From Vreelandella boliviensis LC1 (lineage in GTDB: Bacteria > Pseudomonadota > Gammaproteobacteria > Pseudomonadales > Halomonadaceae), in assembly GCF_000236035.1 (NCBI RefSeq), contig NZ_JH393259.1:62001-126000 (forward strand): a stretch of DNA of 64,000 nucleotides. Direction: 5' to 3'. Positions 54,053-63,193 of this stretch are shown here, piece after piece; the first letter of the stretch is position 1; each line of letters starts with the position of its first letter. The translations under genes and the position numbers were made by a program. The notes under the pieces are model-generated. The model searched no databases. It was not told the origin of the DNA and saw nothing but the letters and a program-made list of their open reading frames with translations.

Positions 54053-55039
54053 TTAAAAGTAATCGCGGCTAATCGTCCGCTGAAAGTACATCTCCAGGCG
54101 CAGCGTCATCGCCCAGCGTGGGTCATAGCTAACGTCGCGCTGGAAGTGTAGTTCTGGAATCACATCGGCGAATAAAATACCTTTATGAATATCGCGGCGG
54201 TAGCGCGTTTGCAGATAGTAATTGGTCATACGGGGATTGGAGGCGCTTTCACCGATGGCTATCGCCGAGTAGCGCAGTGCGCTGCGCCGGTTAATGCGGT
54301 GATTGATTTCAGCAATTTCACTGAATTCAAGTTTATCTTCTTCCTCGCGCCACTGAACATTAGTGATAAAGCGTAAGTGACGACGTTCACTTAACGGCCG
54401 GCCGACATCCCAGCGTGTACGCGCTGAGTAGCCTTCATTGTTGAACCATGAAACACGGTTATGCGACTCAAGCTGCCACGGCCCTTCGCCCAGTTGCCAT
54501 AGGCGCTCGCTGGTGAAACGCACGTAGGGGTCAAGGGGGAGGCGGAGACGAACACCGGCACCCACTCGATTACTCCAGTTTTCGCGTTTATCGCGGCTCT
54601 CTAACCAAGCCAGGCCTAGCGTAGAGGTGCGCCGGTCACGCTGGTCATTGGCAAGCCGCCCAGAACCTTGCTCTTCTAGAGTGCCTTGTGACTCTTCCGG
54701 GTCACTCTCGATTATCAACCTCAGGCGGTCTTCCGAAGTGGGTAGATCGATCCGGTAGCGAAGAGAAGTATCGCTACGGGTGCCGTCACCCTCCATCCAA
54801 TCGATTTCTTGGCCTAAACGTAGATAGGACTCGTTGTTGACCTGCATGTGGTCTTCAGTGCCAAAGAATCCATCGATACTGCGCGACGTACTATCTACCC
54901 AGTTACCTACACTTTCACGAAACGGCTCTATGCGTTCTTCCGCCCACTCGGGTAAGTCACTATCTTCCTCTTCGGCATACACATTAGTCGATACCGTAGT
55001 AAGTAGGCTAAGCCAGCAGAGGGTTACAAGTTTATGCAT
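54053..55039 (-). CDS. Putative outer-membrane protein
   Basis: A 328-aa exported protein with a signal peptide (MHKLVTLCWLSLLTTVSTNVYA). An acidic helical segment (residues 23-60) is followed by many alternating polar/hydrophobic strands rich in Arg, Trp and Tyr (YLRLGQEIDWMEGDG; VGAGVRLRLPLDPYVRFTS; LRFITNVQWREEEDKL), ending in an aromatic residue (ISRDYF, terminal Phe). This fits an outer-membrane beta-barrel. I do not recognise a named family. The start at 55039 begins the signal peptide. Confidence 0.7.
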   Translation of the reverse strand: MHKLVTLCWLSLLTTVSTNVYAEEEDSDLPEWAEERIEPFRESVGNWVDSTSRSIDGFFGTEDHMQVNNESYLRLGQEIDWMEGDGTRSDTSLRYRIDLPTSEDRLRLIIESDPEESQGTLEEQGSGRLANDQRDRRTSTLGLAWLESRDKRENWSNRVGAGVRLRLPLDPYVRFTSERLWQLGEGPWQLESHNRVSWFNNEGYSARTRWDVGRPLSERRHLRFITNVQWREEEDKLEFSEIAEINHRINRRSALRYSAIAIGESASNPRMTNYYLQTRYRRDIHKGILFADVIPELHFQRDVSYDPRWAMTLRLEMYFQRTISRDYF

Positions 55040-55094
55040 CGTAGGTAGTCTCGGTAATGGGGCGCGTCGCCGCTTAGCCAGTAATAGAGTTAAT

Positions 55095-55739
55095 TCAGCG
55101 TGCTTTATGGGTCTCGATCTCTTTCGCCCATTCCAGAACACGCTTACGTTGGCCGCGGCTATTGAGTCGATCCGTATCGACGCTCGCGGGGATAAGCTGG
55201 TGATCGGGTGAAGCGCTTAGATCGAGGTTAAAGGTTCGCGATGCCCCAGTCGGCATATCCTCGGATCCATAAATGGCGATGACGCGAATTTCAAGTTGTA
55301 TATTCTGCTCTTGCATCAGATTATCATCAATTTCCCAATACTCTTTAACTTGATTCACAATGTCCCCAAACGATTGAATGTTGAGGTAATCCCCAGAGGC
55401 TAGCGGACCTTGATGGGTGCGATAGCCAGCTTCTTGTGGCTCGTTTTTATGTTGCTCACACCTGCGCTGCTGATACTCCACTACGTCTAGGGAGTAACTG
55501 CGATGCTGGGCATGCAGCGCCGCTACTAGATGCTGAATATAGATTGCTTCACTGCTCATATTGCTGATTAAGCAAATAGCATCCACACCAATACCCCTGC
55601 CGCGATTAATAATCACACGAGGACGACGCTGCCGCACATAGCCGTTATAGAGTAACTGGGCATAAAATACCCATACAAAGAGCGTGCAAATGCTTGCTAC
55701 AGCCGATATTGCTTGAGCGTTAGCGTTAAGCCATTCCAT
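55095..55739 (-). CDS. Hypothetical membrane-anchored protein
   Basis: A 214-aa protein with one N-terminal membrane helix (AISAVASICTLFVWVFYAQLLYNGY) and a cytoplasmic domain of about 175 residues with mixed beta-strand character (RPRVIINRGRGIGVDAICLISNMSSEAIYI). The C-terminus is helical and basic. It is not a family I recognise. It is upstream of the outer-membrane gene on the same strand, with 55 bp between, so they may be co-transcribed. Confidence 0.65.
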   Translation of the reverse strand: MEWLNANAQAISAVASICTLFVWVFYAQLLYNGYVRQRRPRVIINRGRGIGVDAICLISNMSSEAIYIQHLVAALHAQHRSYSLDVVEYQQRRCEQHKNEPQEAGYRTHQGPLASGDYLNIQSFGDIVNQVKEYWEIDDNLMQEQNIQLEIRVIAIYGSEDMPTGASRTFNLDLSASPDHQLIPASVDTDRLNSRGQRKRVLEWAKEIETHKAR

Positions 55740-55913
55740 TATGTGAGATCCTTCTCATCCTTATTGGCGATACTCTTCCTGAATACATCGTTGGGTGATA
55801 GCCATTGAGGAAAATTTCGTAGAGTTATTTAATATAGAGACTAGCGGAAAAGCAGGGGCAAGTCAGCCAAATTGGCTACTGATAAAAGTCATTGTAGTAA
55901 ATGTCAGGCATGC

Positions 55914-55935
55914 AAAAAAATGGCATTAAGCCATT
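55914..55935 (-). terminator. Terminator downstream of tRNA-Leu
   Basis: On the minus strand AATGGC-TTAAT-GCCATT is followed by seven T residues. It lies about 140 bp after tRNA-Leu. The rest of the 337-bp gap between 55740 and 56076 shows nothing else I can support. Confidence 0.75.
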
Positions 55936-56076
55936 CATGTTTTTCAAAGTAAGAGTAATCGTTTTGCGATAAACGTTGATCAAAAAAAGCTATCCATTTA
56001 GTACCTAGTATGAACTAGATGGAAACTATTTGAAACAGGAGGGGTAACGCTAACTTCTTGAAAACTAACAAGTAAT

Positions 56077-56161
56077 TGGTGCGGATGGGGAGACTCGAAC
56101 TCCCACACCTTACGGCACTAGAACCTAAATCTAGCGTGTCTACCAATTCCACCACATCCGC
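56077..56161 (-). tRNA. tRNA-Leu (TAG)
   Basis: An 85-nt type II tRNA: acceptor GCGGATG/CATCCGC, anticodon loop ATTTAGG (TAG), a long variable arm (TGCCGTAAGGTGT region), T arm with GTTCGAGTC, discriminator A and encoded CCA. Confidence 0.95.
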
Positions 56162-56244
56162 TAAGACGAGGCGTATATTATCAACTTTGTGGTAGAAGTC
56201 AATCAATGATTTGATGTTTATGCACATAGCCGTTAGGAGAGGGC

Positions 56245-56949
56245 ATGGGTTTAAAGCAGTGGCTACAGCGGGGAGGACATTGGATCAAGCAGGCTATGCC
56301 TGGCTATTGCGCATTTTGCCTGGCGCCGGCATTAGCGGGGCGCGGGTGGTGCACAACCTGTTTAGGCGAGCTACCGTGGAACCTACATGCTTGCCGCCAA
56401 TGCGGTGATCCTGTCTCCCATGGAGCGAGCTTGTGTGGGCACTGCTTAATTGACCCACCGGCATTTTCGACCACCCAGGCGGGGTTGCTGTATCAAGGGC
56501 CAATTAAACAGTTGGTTCATGATTTCAAATTCCATGCTTCTCCGCGGGCGGGCACGCTATTAGCTGAATTAATGCTGCTAACCCCGCCGATGACACAGGG
56601 TGATGCACTGTTGTCGGTGCCTATGACAGCTACACATGCTCGTAAACGTGGGTTTAACCAATCGCGTTGGCTGGCTGAAAGACTTAGCCGCGAACTTAAT
56701 GTGCCAATAGTGTTTGCCAAACGAGTAAAGGATTCCCCCTCCCAGCGCACGTTGAATCGCCGCCAACGGGCTGCCAACCTAGCGAGCGCCTTTGAATTCG
56801 AATCACCGCCCCCGGCGCATTTGTTAATAATTGATGATGTGGTCACCACCGGCTCTACTGGCCACGCATTGGCGCGTGCCGCGCTGGATGCAGGCGCCAA
56901 GCGTGTTGATATTTGGGCGGTAGCGCGGACGCCGTTAGGTAAGGATTGA
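56245..56949 (+). CDS. comF: ComF-family phosphoribosyltransferase-like protein
   Basis: A 234-aa ComF/GntX protein. The N-terminal half has four CxxC pairs of a double zinc finger (CAFC, CTTC, CRQC, CGHC). The C-terminal half is a phosphoribosyltransferase fold with the PRPP loop LLIIDDVVTTGSTG. Family members act in DNA uptake or use of external DNA; a biochemical reaction is not established. The start has GGAGAGGGC. Confidence 0.9.
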   Translation: MGLKQWLQRGGHWIKQAMPGYCAFCLAPALAGRGWCTTCLGELPWNLHACRQCGDPVSHGASLCGHCLIDPPAFSTTQAGLLYQGPIKQLVHDFKFHASPRAGTLLAELMLLTPPMTQGDALLSVPMTATHARKRGFNQSRWLAERLSRELNVPIVFAKRVKDSPSQRTLNRRQRAANLASAFEFESPPPAHLLIIDDVVTTGSTGHALARAALDAGAKRVDIWAVARTPLGKD

Positions 56950-56992
56950 TAGACTAGGCACTAATAAACAATCGCCAACCCAGGAGTGGCCT

Positions 56993-57967
56993 ATGTCACA
57001 CCCGTTTAGCTCTCTTTCACCCGATTTAGTGATGTCTGCAGTGGAGTCGCTGGATATTTGGCCTGAAGGCGAGCCGTTTGCGCTGAATAGCTATGAAAAC
57101 CGTGTGCTGATGTTTCGCGATGACAACGGCAAAAACTGGATTGTTAAGTTTTATCGACCTGACCGTTGGTCTGATAGGGCGATCCAGGAAGAGCACGATT
57201 TTTTGCAGGAGCTGGCTGATCAACAGGTGCCGGTAGTTGCCCCTTGGCGTGATAAGGCGGGAGTGTCGTTACACTATTTTAAGGCCTTTCGGTTTACGCT
57301 GTTTCCTCATTGTCCCGGCCAGGCGCCAGAGCTTGATAACCCCTCACATCTTTTTGCCATGGGGCAGTTGTTGGGTCGGTTACACCAGGTGTCGGCTAAA
57401 AAAGTCTTTCAGCACCGTCCGCGTTTAGAGATGGCGAGCGGTATTCTTGATGCCCAGCAGCGCGTGCTGGCCAGCAATTGGATGAGTCGTCATCAGCGCC
57501 GGGCCTATGACCGTGTGATCGATAAGGTGCATCAGCAGCTTGTTAAACATAATGTGCCCACTAGCAGTATGATTCGCTGCCACGGCGACTGCCATTTGGG
57601 TAATGTGCTGGGACGTGACGAGCAGTTTACCCTGGTTGATTTTGACGACTGCACCATGGCACCCGCCATGCAGGATATCTGGATGCTACTGCCTACCGAT
57701 GACCCGCAGGGGTGGCGCTCCCACTTAAATGAAATTACCGAAGGGTATGAGGAGACATGCCCATTTCCTACGGAGCAGATGGCACTTATTGAGCCGCTTA
57801 GAGGTTATCGGCTGATCAGGCACTCAGCGTGGCTGGTATCGCGTTGGGACGATCCCGCTTTTCCTCGGGCGTTTCCCTGGCTGGCGGATAGCGGTTATTG
57901 GGATCAGCATATCCGCCAATTAGAGCAGCAGTGCCTTCAGTTAAAGGACCCACGCTGGCTGGCGTAG
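56993..57967 (+). CDS. srkA: Stress response serine/threonine kinase SrkA (YihE/RdoA)
   Basis: A 324-aa aminoglycoside-kinase-fold protein kinase. ATP-binding Lys in WIVKFYRPDRW, catalytic loop RCHGDCHLGNVL and metal-binding LVDFDDCTMAP. E. coli SrkA opposes MazEF-mediated stress death. It is downstream of comF by about 45 bp and could share its transcript. Confidence 0.92.
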   Translation: MSHPFSSLSPDLVMSAVESLDIWPEGEPFALNSYENRVLMFRDDNGKNWIVKFYRPDRWSDRAIQEEHDFLQELADQQVPVVAPWRDKAGVSLHYFKAFRFTLFPHCPGQAPELDNPSHLFAMGQLLGRLHQVSAKKVFQHRPRLEMASGILDAQQRVLASNWMSRHQRRAYDRVIDKVHQQLVKHNVPTSSMIRCHGDCHLGNVLGRDEQFTLVDFDDCTMAPAMQDIWMLLPTDDPQGWRSHLNEITEGYEETCPFPTEQMALIEPLRGYRLIRHSAWLVSRWDDPAFPRAFPWLADSGYWDQHIRQLEQQCLQLKDPRWLA

Positions 57968-57995
57968 TGCTTGCTACAAGGATTCAATCATTTTA

Positions 57996-58562
57996 TTACT
58001 CGACTTCAGGATCAGCGGCTTCACGCGGTATAGGATTAGCGATGCCTTCTCCATTTGCCTGCTGACGTTGCTGATTAAGCTCCCTGGAGGGGTTGTCCAG
58101 TTCTTCAATCTCAACGGGTTGATCCAGCGTAAGAAGGAACGTCTGGCCTGGGGGGAGTGTGCACGGGCTGCCTTCGCAAGCGATACCGTATTGGCCATCT
58201 TCGCCATAAGCGCTGGCACTAAATTCGCCACTGAAAATATCGCTGTCAGCGCCGTGCGTTTCAATGCAGGTGGCCTCTTGGGTGGTCACGCGAATGCGCT
58301 CGTCAACCAGTTGCGCACTGCCTATGATAACGCAGTAATTCGGTAAAGAGTGCGAGGCGCTTGCTGCTTGAGTAGGGTGCAGCAAAATATCGTTAAGGCG
58401 TGTTTGGTTTGACTCAAACGTAAGCTCTTCAACAACCTCGACGCCGACGGTTGCTTCATTGGGCAGCGAAAACGTGGCTTCTGCAGCGGTAGCCAATATC
58501 GGGGTAGCAAAGAAGGGGGCCGCGAGGGCGGTTAACCAAAAAGGCGTTGGCTTAAATGACAT
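57996..58562 (-). CDS. Hypothetical exported protein
   Basis: A 188-aa protein with a signal peptide (FWLTALAAPFFATPILATAAEA). The mature part is acidic, beta-rich and has four cysteines (YCVI, ATCIE, IACEGSPC) that could form two disulfides. It has a Gln/Arg-rich helical tail. No family recognised. It is monocistronic. Confidence 0.65.
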   Translation of the reverse strand: MSFKPTPFWLTALAAPFFATPILATAAEATFSLPNEATVGVEVVEELTFESNQTRLNDILLHPTQAASASHSLPNYCVIIGSAQLVDERIRVTTQEATCIETHGADSDIFSGEFSASAYGEDGQYGIACEGSPCTLPPGQTFLLTLDQPVEIEELDNPSRELNQQRQQANGEGIANPIPREAADPEVE

Positions 58563-58841
58563 GGCGAGCTCTCAATGTTGGCGCCTGCAATATAGGCAGT
58601 AAAATTAAAACGGTTAATCATATCACAGGCCCCTAGGTTGCAAAGTTAACGACGCGGCGCTCTGACGCAGGTAAGGGAGTCACAGGCAACCTAGATGCGG
58701 TAAAATGCTCTTTTTGCTCAATACTCGTTGTGCAGGCATTTTTAAAAGTATACCTTTTGTACAACGTTTGTGGAGGAGAGGCGCTGATTAACGTCGCTCT
58801 AATAATGATTTACTTTTCATGCGCAAAAAGGGTATAGACCC

Positions 58842-58925
58842 ATGATGACCGCCTGGACGCGATTGCGCATGGTTTTTGAGCTGGTTTTTGAGATGGTTTT
58901 TGATGAGGTTAAATATGTCCGATGA
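58842..58925 (+). CDS. Possible 27-aa leader peptide overlapping the folE start
   Basis: ATG ATG at 58842 opens a 27-codon frame ([18 protein letters not shown]..., then VFDEVKYVR) ending at TGA 58923-58925, 11 bp inside folE in another frame. Its repetitive part comes from the 12-bp tandem repeat. Termination next to the folE start could couple translation. Its ribosome site (AGGGTATAGACCC) is poorly spaced. Low confidence that it is translated. Confidence 0.3.
   Translation: MMTAWTRLRMVFELVFEMVFDEVKYVR
58870..58905. repeat. 12-bp repeat, three units, in the folE leader
   Basis: TGGTTTTTGAGC, TGGTTTTTGAGA, TGGTTTTTGATG in perfect 12-bp phase, 9 bp upstream of the folE ATG. The third unit abuts the GAGG ribosome site. 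Confidence 0.92.
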
Positions 58926-59466
58926 TATCGCCGAGCACTACCGCCAGATAATCTCAGCACTTGGCGAAGACCCTGACCGAGAAGGGTTACGAGATACGCC
59001 TAAACGTGCGGCCAAGGCCATGCAGTTTCTCAATGCGGGCTACACTCAGTCATTGGACAGCATTATTAATGGTGCGGTGTTTGAGGCGCAAACGGATGAG
59101 ATGGTGCTGGTAAAAGACATTGAGCTCTACTCAATGTGTGAGCATCATCTGCTGCCGTTTATCGGCAAATGCCATATTGCCTATTTGCCCAATGGCAAAG
59201 TGTTAGGACTGTCCAAGTTTGCCCGGATTGTCGACATGTTTGCCCGTCGAATGCAGATTCAGGAAAACCTAACCCGCCAGATTGCAGAGGCAGTGCAGGA
59301 CGTTACCCAGGCAAAGGGTGTTGCTGTGGTAATTGAAGCGCGACACCTCTGCATGATGATGCGCGGCGTGGAGAAACAAAACTCCAGCATGACATCGTCG
59401 GTAATGCTAGGTGGATTTCGCAAGAATCAAGCGACTCGGCAAGAGTTTTTAATGCTCATTAGCTGA
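58915..59466 (+). CDS. folE: GTP cyclohydrolase I
   Basis: A 183-aa FolE. Makes 7,8-dihydroneopterin triphosphate from GTP, the first step to folate and queuosine precursors. Zinc ligands: Cys and His in [12 protein letters not shown] and the later Cys in [11 protein letters not shown]. The active-site His in [16 protein letters not shown] is also present. I start at 58915 (GAGG upstream, [10 protein letters not shown]). An earlier in-frame ATG at 58876 is inside the tandem repeat. Confidence 0.95.
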   Translation: MSDDIAEHYRQIISALGEDPDREGLRDTPKRAAKAMQFLNAGYTQSLDSIINGAVFEAQTDEMVLVKDIELYSMCEHHLLPFIGKCHIAYLPNGKVLGLSKFARIVDMFARRMQIQENLTRQIAEAVQDVTQAKGVAVVIEARHLCMMMRGVEKQNSSMTSSVMLGGFRKNQATRQEFLMLIS

Positions 59467-59586
59467 ATTTATCGGTGGTCATTAGTCGATAAAGCACGCC
59501 GCAAATTTGGTTTAAAGGGGTGTTTCGTCTTAGCATGAAGACGTTAATGAGCCTACAAGGCCATCATTTTTGGTCAGGAGCCTGTC

Positions 59587-61044
59587 ATGGAAGCGCTTAA
59601 AGAAACACAGCTGTATTGCCCTTTTGCCTATATTGATGGCAGTTGGGTCGCGGCAGATAGCGGCGAGCAGATTACGGTCTTAAACCCGGCAACCGGCGAA
59701 GCGATTGGCGATATTCCTCGCTTGGGCAAAGCCGAGACCGAGCGGGCCATTGATGCCGCGGATGCTGCGCTACCGGCCTGGCGGGCGCTGACTGCCCAAG
59801 AGCGCGCTGACTTGCTGCTGAAGTGGCACGATCTAATGCTTGAGCATCAGCAAGATTTGGCCATGCTAATGACCTACGAGCAGGGCAAACCACTAAAAGA
59901 GGCCGCGGGTGAAATTGCTTACGCGGCCAGTTTTTTGCGCTGGTTTGCCGAAGAGGCGCGGCGCGTTTACGGTGAAACGATTCCTGCGGCTAACGCCAAT
60001 CAACGCATCGTCGTTACCAAGCAACCCGTAGGTGTGGTGGGTGCGATTACCCCCTGGAATTTCCCTGCGGCAATGATTACCCGTAAGGCCGGGGCGGCAT
60101 TGGCCGCTGGCTGCACGATAGTGGTTAAACCAGCAAGCCAAACACCCTTTTCCGCTACGGCCCTGGCCCTTTTGGCTGAGCGGGCAGGTATCCCACGCGG
60201 TGTCTTTAACGTAGTGCCAGGTAGCGCTAGCGATATTGCCCAAGCGATGACCCAATCGCCCAAAGTGCGCAAGATTACCTTCACCGGTTCCACTGAAGTA
60301 GGGCGCAAGCTGATGGCCCAAGCGGCGGAACATATCCAGAAAATCTCGCTAGAGCTAGGCGGCAATGCGCCCTTTATTGTATTTGAGGATGCCGATTTAG
60401 ACGCCGCCGTGGAAGGCGCTATGGCCGCTAAATTCCGCAACGCAGGGCAAACCTGTGTCTGCACTAATCGCTTTCTTGTCCAATCCAGCGTGATTAACGC
60501 CTTTTGTGAAAAATTAGCGGTCGCCATGAATAGCGAACTGCATGTAGGTGATGGCACCAAACCCAACATCAATATCGGTCCGTTAATCGATGATAACGCC
60601 GTTAAAAAAGTCAGCGAGCATGTGCAGGACGCCATCGATAATGGCGCTGAGCTGCTGCTAGGGGGGCATCCGCATCCGCTGGGCGGCAATTTCTTCACGC
60701 CGACGTTGATCAGTTTTGCGACTGACAAGATGAAAGTAGCCCACGAAGAGACTTTTGGCCCATTAGCCGCTGTCTTCCCGTTTGATGATGAAGAGACCGC
60801 TATTGAGATGGCCAATGATACCCAGTATGGCTTGGCTTCCTATTTCTACTCCCGTGACCTTGCACGCGTATGGCGCGTAGCCGAGGCGCTGGAGTACGGT
60901 ATGGTGGGTATTAATACCGGCGCCATTTCCAACGCTGCCGCGCCTTTTGGAGGTGTAAAAGCCTCTGGCCTAGGCCGCGAAGGTGGTCATCAGGGCTTGG
61001 AAGAATACTTGGAAACCAAGTATCTGTGTATTGATCTTGGCTAG
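59587..61044 (+). CDS. gabD: NAD(P)-dependent succinate-semialdehyde dehydrogenase
   Basis: A 485-aa aldehyde dehydrogenase that fits GabD: VGVVGAITPWNFPAAMITRK, KISLELGGNAPFIVF (catalytic Glu), FRNAGQTCVCTNRF (catalytic Cys with the second Cys two residues later, as in GabD) and a C-terminal GREGGHQGLEEYLETKYLC. Oxidises succinate semialdehyde to succinate, usually after GABA transamination. No gabT is adjacent. The ATG has CAGGAGCCTGTC. Confidence 0.9.
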   Translation: MEALKETQLYCPFAYIDGSWVAADSGEQITVLNPATGEAIGDIPRLGKAETERAIDAADAALPAWRALTAQERADLLLKWHDLMLEHQQDLAMLMTYEQGKPLKEAAGEIAYAASFLRWFAEEARRVYGETIPAANANQRIVVTKQPVGVVGAITPWNFPAAMITRKAGAALAAGCTIVVKPASQTPFSATALALLAERAGIPRGVFNVVPGSASDIAQAMTQSPKVRKITFTGSTEVGRKLMAQAAEHIQKISLELGGNAPFIVFEDADLDAAVEGAMAAKFRNAGQTCVCTNRFLVQSSVINAFCEKLAVAMNSELHVGDGTKPNINIGPLIDDNAVKKVSEHVQDAIDNGAELLLGGHPHPLGGNFFTPTLISFATDKMKVAHEETFGPLAAVFPFDDEETAIEMANDTQYGLASYFYSRDLARVWRVAEALEYGMVGINTGAISNAAAPFGGVKASGLGREGGHQGLEEYLETKYLCIDLG

Positions 61045-61116
61045 AACTTGATACGGGCCAGAAACTGGATATTGGTTAGCAATACATTGGTTATTAGTAT
61101 TGATTGCTAATATTCA

Positions 61117-61163
61117 AAAGCCCCTTAGGCATGCTCCTGTCAAAAGAGCGCCTAAGGGGCTTT
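61117..61163. terminator. Bidirectional terminator between gabD and purH
   Basis: A 14-bp perfect stem (AAAGCCCCTTAGGC/GCCTAAGGGGCTTT) with a further internal GCTC/GAGC pair. T-rich runs flank both ends, serving both convergent genes. Confidence 0.9.
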
Positions 61164-61189
61164 ATATTTCTAATGGGGTTATTGAGGGC

Positions 61190-62806
61190 TTAGTGGCGGA
61201 AGTGGCGCATACCGGTGAACACCATGGCAATGCCTGCTTCATTAGCGGCGTCGATCACTTCCTGATCACGCATGGAGCCACCGGGCTGAATAACCGCGGT
61301 AATACCTGCCGCCGCGGCTGCATCAATGCCATCGCGGAACGGGAAGAAGGCATCAGACGCCATCACTGAGCCGGGAACTGAGAGTCCTTCGTCTGCGGCT
61401 TTAATACCGGCGATCTTTGCGGAGTAAACCCGGCTCATTTGTCCCGCGCCAACGCCCACTGTTTGGCCCTCTTTGGCGTACACAATGGCATTGGACTTAA
61501 CGAACTTGGCTACCCGCCAGGCAAAAGCAAGGTCACGCAGCTCCTGCTCGCTGGGCGCGCGCTGGCTGACTACGGTCAAGTCGTCGCGGGTGACCATTCC
61601 GTCATCGCGCTCTTGCACCAGCAAACCGCCGTTGATGCGCTTAAAGTCCAGTGCAGGCTGTTGTTCGCCGGGCCAGTGAGCGCTGACGTCCAGCAAGCGT
61701 ACGTTTTGCTTATTGGCCACGATGGCGGCGGCTTCATCGGTGACGCCCGGGGCAATAATCACCTCGACAAACTGGCGGTCAATAATTGCCTGGGCGGTTT
61801 CCGCATCCAGTGGCGTATTGAAGGCGATAATGCCGCCAAACGCGCTGGTGGGGTCGGTAGCAAAGGCTTTGTCGTAAGCTGCTAGGGCGGTGGCGCCAAT
61901 GGCGACGCCGCAGGGATTGGCGTGCTTAACGATGACACAGGCCGTCTCGTTAAAGGCCTTAACGCACTCAAAGGCGGCGTCGGTGTCGGCCACATTGTTG
62001 TACGAGAGGGGTTTGCCTTGGAGCATTTTTGCCGTGGCAACGCTGGGTTCGCTTGCCTGGGAGTCAACGTAGAAGGCTGCCTTCTGGTGCGGGTTTTCGC
62101 CATACCGCATATCCTGCTTTTTATCCAGCTGCAGATTAAAGGTGCGTGGGAACGCTTCATCAGCGGCATTGACCTTCCGACCTAGGTAGTCAGCAATCGC
62201 ACCGTCGTAGCCAGCAGTGTGCTCAAACGCTTTAACCGCTAAATCAAAGCGTGTGGCGCTACTGACTTGGCCATCTTGGGCAGCCAACTCGCCCAGCACC
62301 CGTGCGTAGTCACTGCTATTGACTACGATAGTAGTGTAAGCATGGTTTTTGGCGCAGGCACGAACCATGGTGGGGCCGCCGATATCGATATTCTCGATGG
62401 CATCTTCTAACGTGCAGTCGGGCTTGGCGACAGTGGCGGCGAAGGGGTAGAGATTGACCACCACCATGTCGATCGGCGTAATGTCATTTTCAGCCATGAC
62501 CGCATCATCCTGGCCGCGACGGGCCAAGATGCCACCGTGAATTTTCGGGTGTAGCGTTTTAACGCGGCCATCCATAATTTCGGGGAAGCCGGTGTGCTCA
62601 GACACTTCTTTCACGGCAATGGCATTTTCTTGCAGCAGGCGGAAGGTGCCACCAGTAGAGAGGAGTTCAACGCCGTGTTCAGTTAGGCCGCGGGCAAATT
62701 CCACAATACCAGTTTTATCAGAAACGCTCAGAAGGGCGCGGCGGACGGGGGTAGCGTTGCTGTCAGTCAGGGAAGGATTATCAGCCATGAGAGAGTTATC
62801 AGCCAT
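61190..62806 (-). CDS. purH: Bifunctional AICAR transformylase / IMP cyclohydrolase
   Basis: A 538-aa enzyme for the last two steps of purine synthesis. The N-terminal IMP cyclohydrolase (about residues 22-220) begins [20 protein letters not shown] with [10 protein letters not shown] and [12 protein letters not shown]. The C-terminal AICAR transformylase has [25 protein letters not shown] and [12 protein letters not shown]. The first about 20 residues ([13 protein letters not shown]) are an unstructured lead; a start at the second Met is possible. Confidence 0.96.
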   Translation of the reverse strand: MADNSLMADNPSLTDSNATPVRRALLSVSDKTGIVEFARGLTEHGVELLSTGGTFRLLQENAIAVKEVSEHTGFPEIMDGRVKTLHPKIHGGILARRGQDDAVMAENDITPIDMVVVNLYPFAATVAKPDCTLEDAIENIDIGGPTMVRACAKNHAYTTIVVNSSDYARVLGELAAQDGQVSSATRFDLAVKAFEHTAGYDGAIADYLGRKVNAADEAFPRTFNLQLDKKQDMRYGENPHQKAAFYVDSQASEPSVATAKMLQGKPLSYNNVADTDAAFECVKAFNETACVIVKHANPCGVAIGATALAAYDKAFATDPTSAFGGIIAFNTPLDAETAQAIIDRQFVEVIIAPGVTDEAAAIVANKQNVRLLDVSAHWPGEQQPALDFKRINGGLLVQERDDGMVTRDDLTVVSQRAPSEQELRDLAFAWRVAKFVKSNAIVYAKEGQTVGVGAGQMSRVYSAKIAGIKAADEGLSVPGSVMASDAFFPFRDGIDAAAAAGITAVIQPGGSMRDQEVIDAANEAGIAMVFTGMRHFRH

Positions 62807-62854
62807 TAGAGTGCTCGTGTGCAGAGACGAGAATTAAAAACAACAACGCCCAGG

Positions 62855-63193
62855 TTATGGGGCGTCACCTTCGATAAGTCCGTATAACTTGAGTTTTTTG
62901 CGCAGGGTGCCACGGTTTAACCCTAGCGCATCAGCGGCCCGGGTCTGATTGCCGTCGGTGTGTTCCAAGACGCAGGCAAGTAAAGGCGCTTCTACTTCGG
63001 CCATCACCATGGCGTAAAGATCGGTAGCCTGGCTGCCGTCTAAATGCTCAAAGTAGCGACGCATGGCCGTTTCCACTGCCTCCCGAAGCGGCTGTGGCGG
63101 TGAGTTAGCCGCAGGATCAGCCAGCGTGCCCGCTAAGTGGGAGTAGCCCTCGCTGGAGTAGCTGTCGCTAGAGAGAAGATCGCGTTCGGTCAT
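62855..63193 (-). CDS. fis: DNA-binding protein Fis
   Basis: A 112-aa nucleoid protein with a variable acidic/Ser-rich N-terminal part and the C-terminal helix-turn-helix ([26 protein letters not shown]). It controls rRNA, DNA topology and many growth-phase genes. The ATG at 63193 overlaps the dusB stop (ATGA), the dusB-fis arrangement seen in gammaproteobacteria. It is slightly longer than E. coli Fis (98 aa). Confidence 0.95.
   Translation of the reverse strand: MTERDLLSSDSYSSEGYSHLAGTLADPAANSPPQPLREAVETAMRRYFEHLDGSQATDLYAMVMAEVEAPLLACVLEHTDGNQTRAADALGLNRGTLRKKLKLYGLIEGDAP

Noticed and set aside
55865-55877. AGCCAAATTGGCT palindrome in the gap before tRNA-Leu
   Set aside because: Short, with no repeat of it or gene near enough to assign a function.
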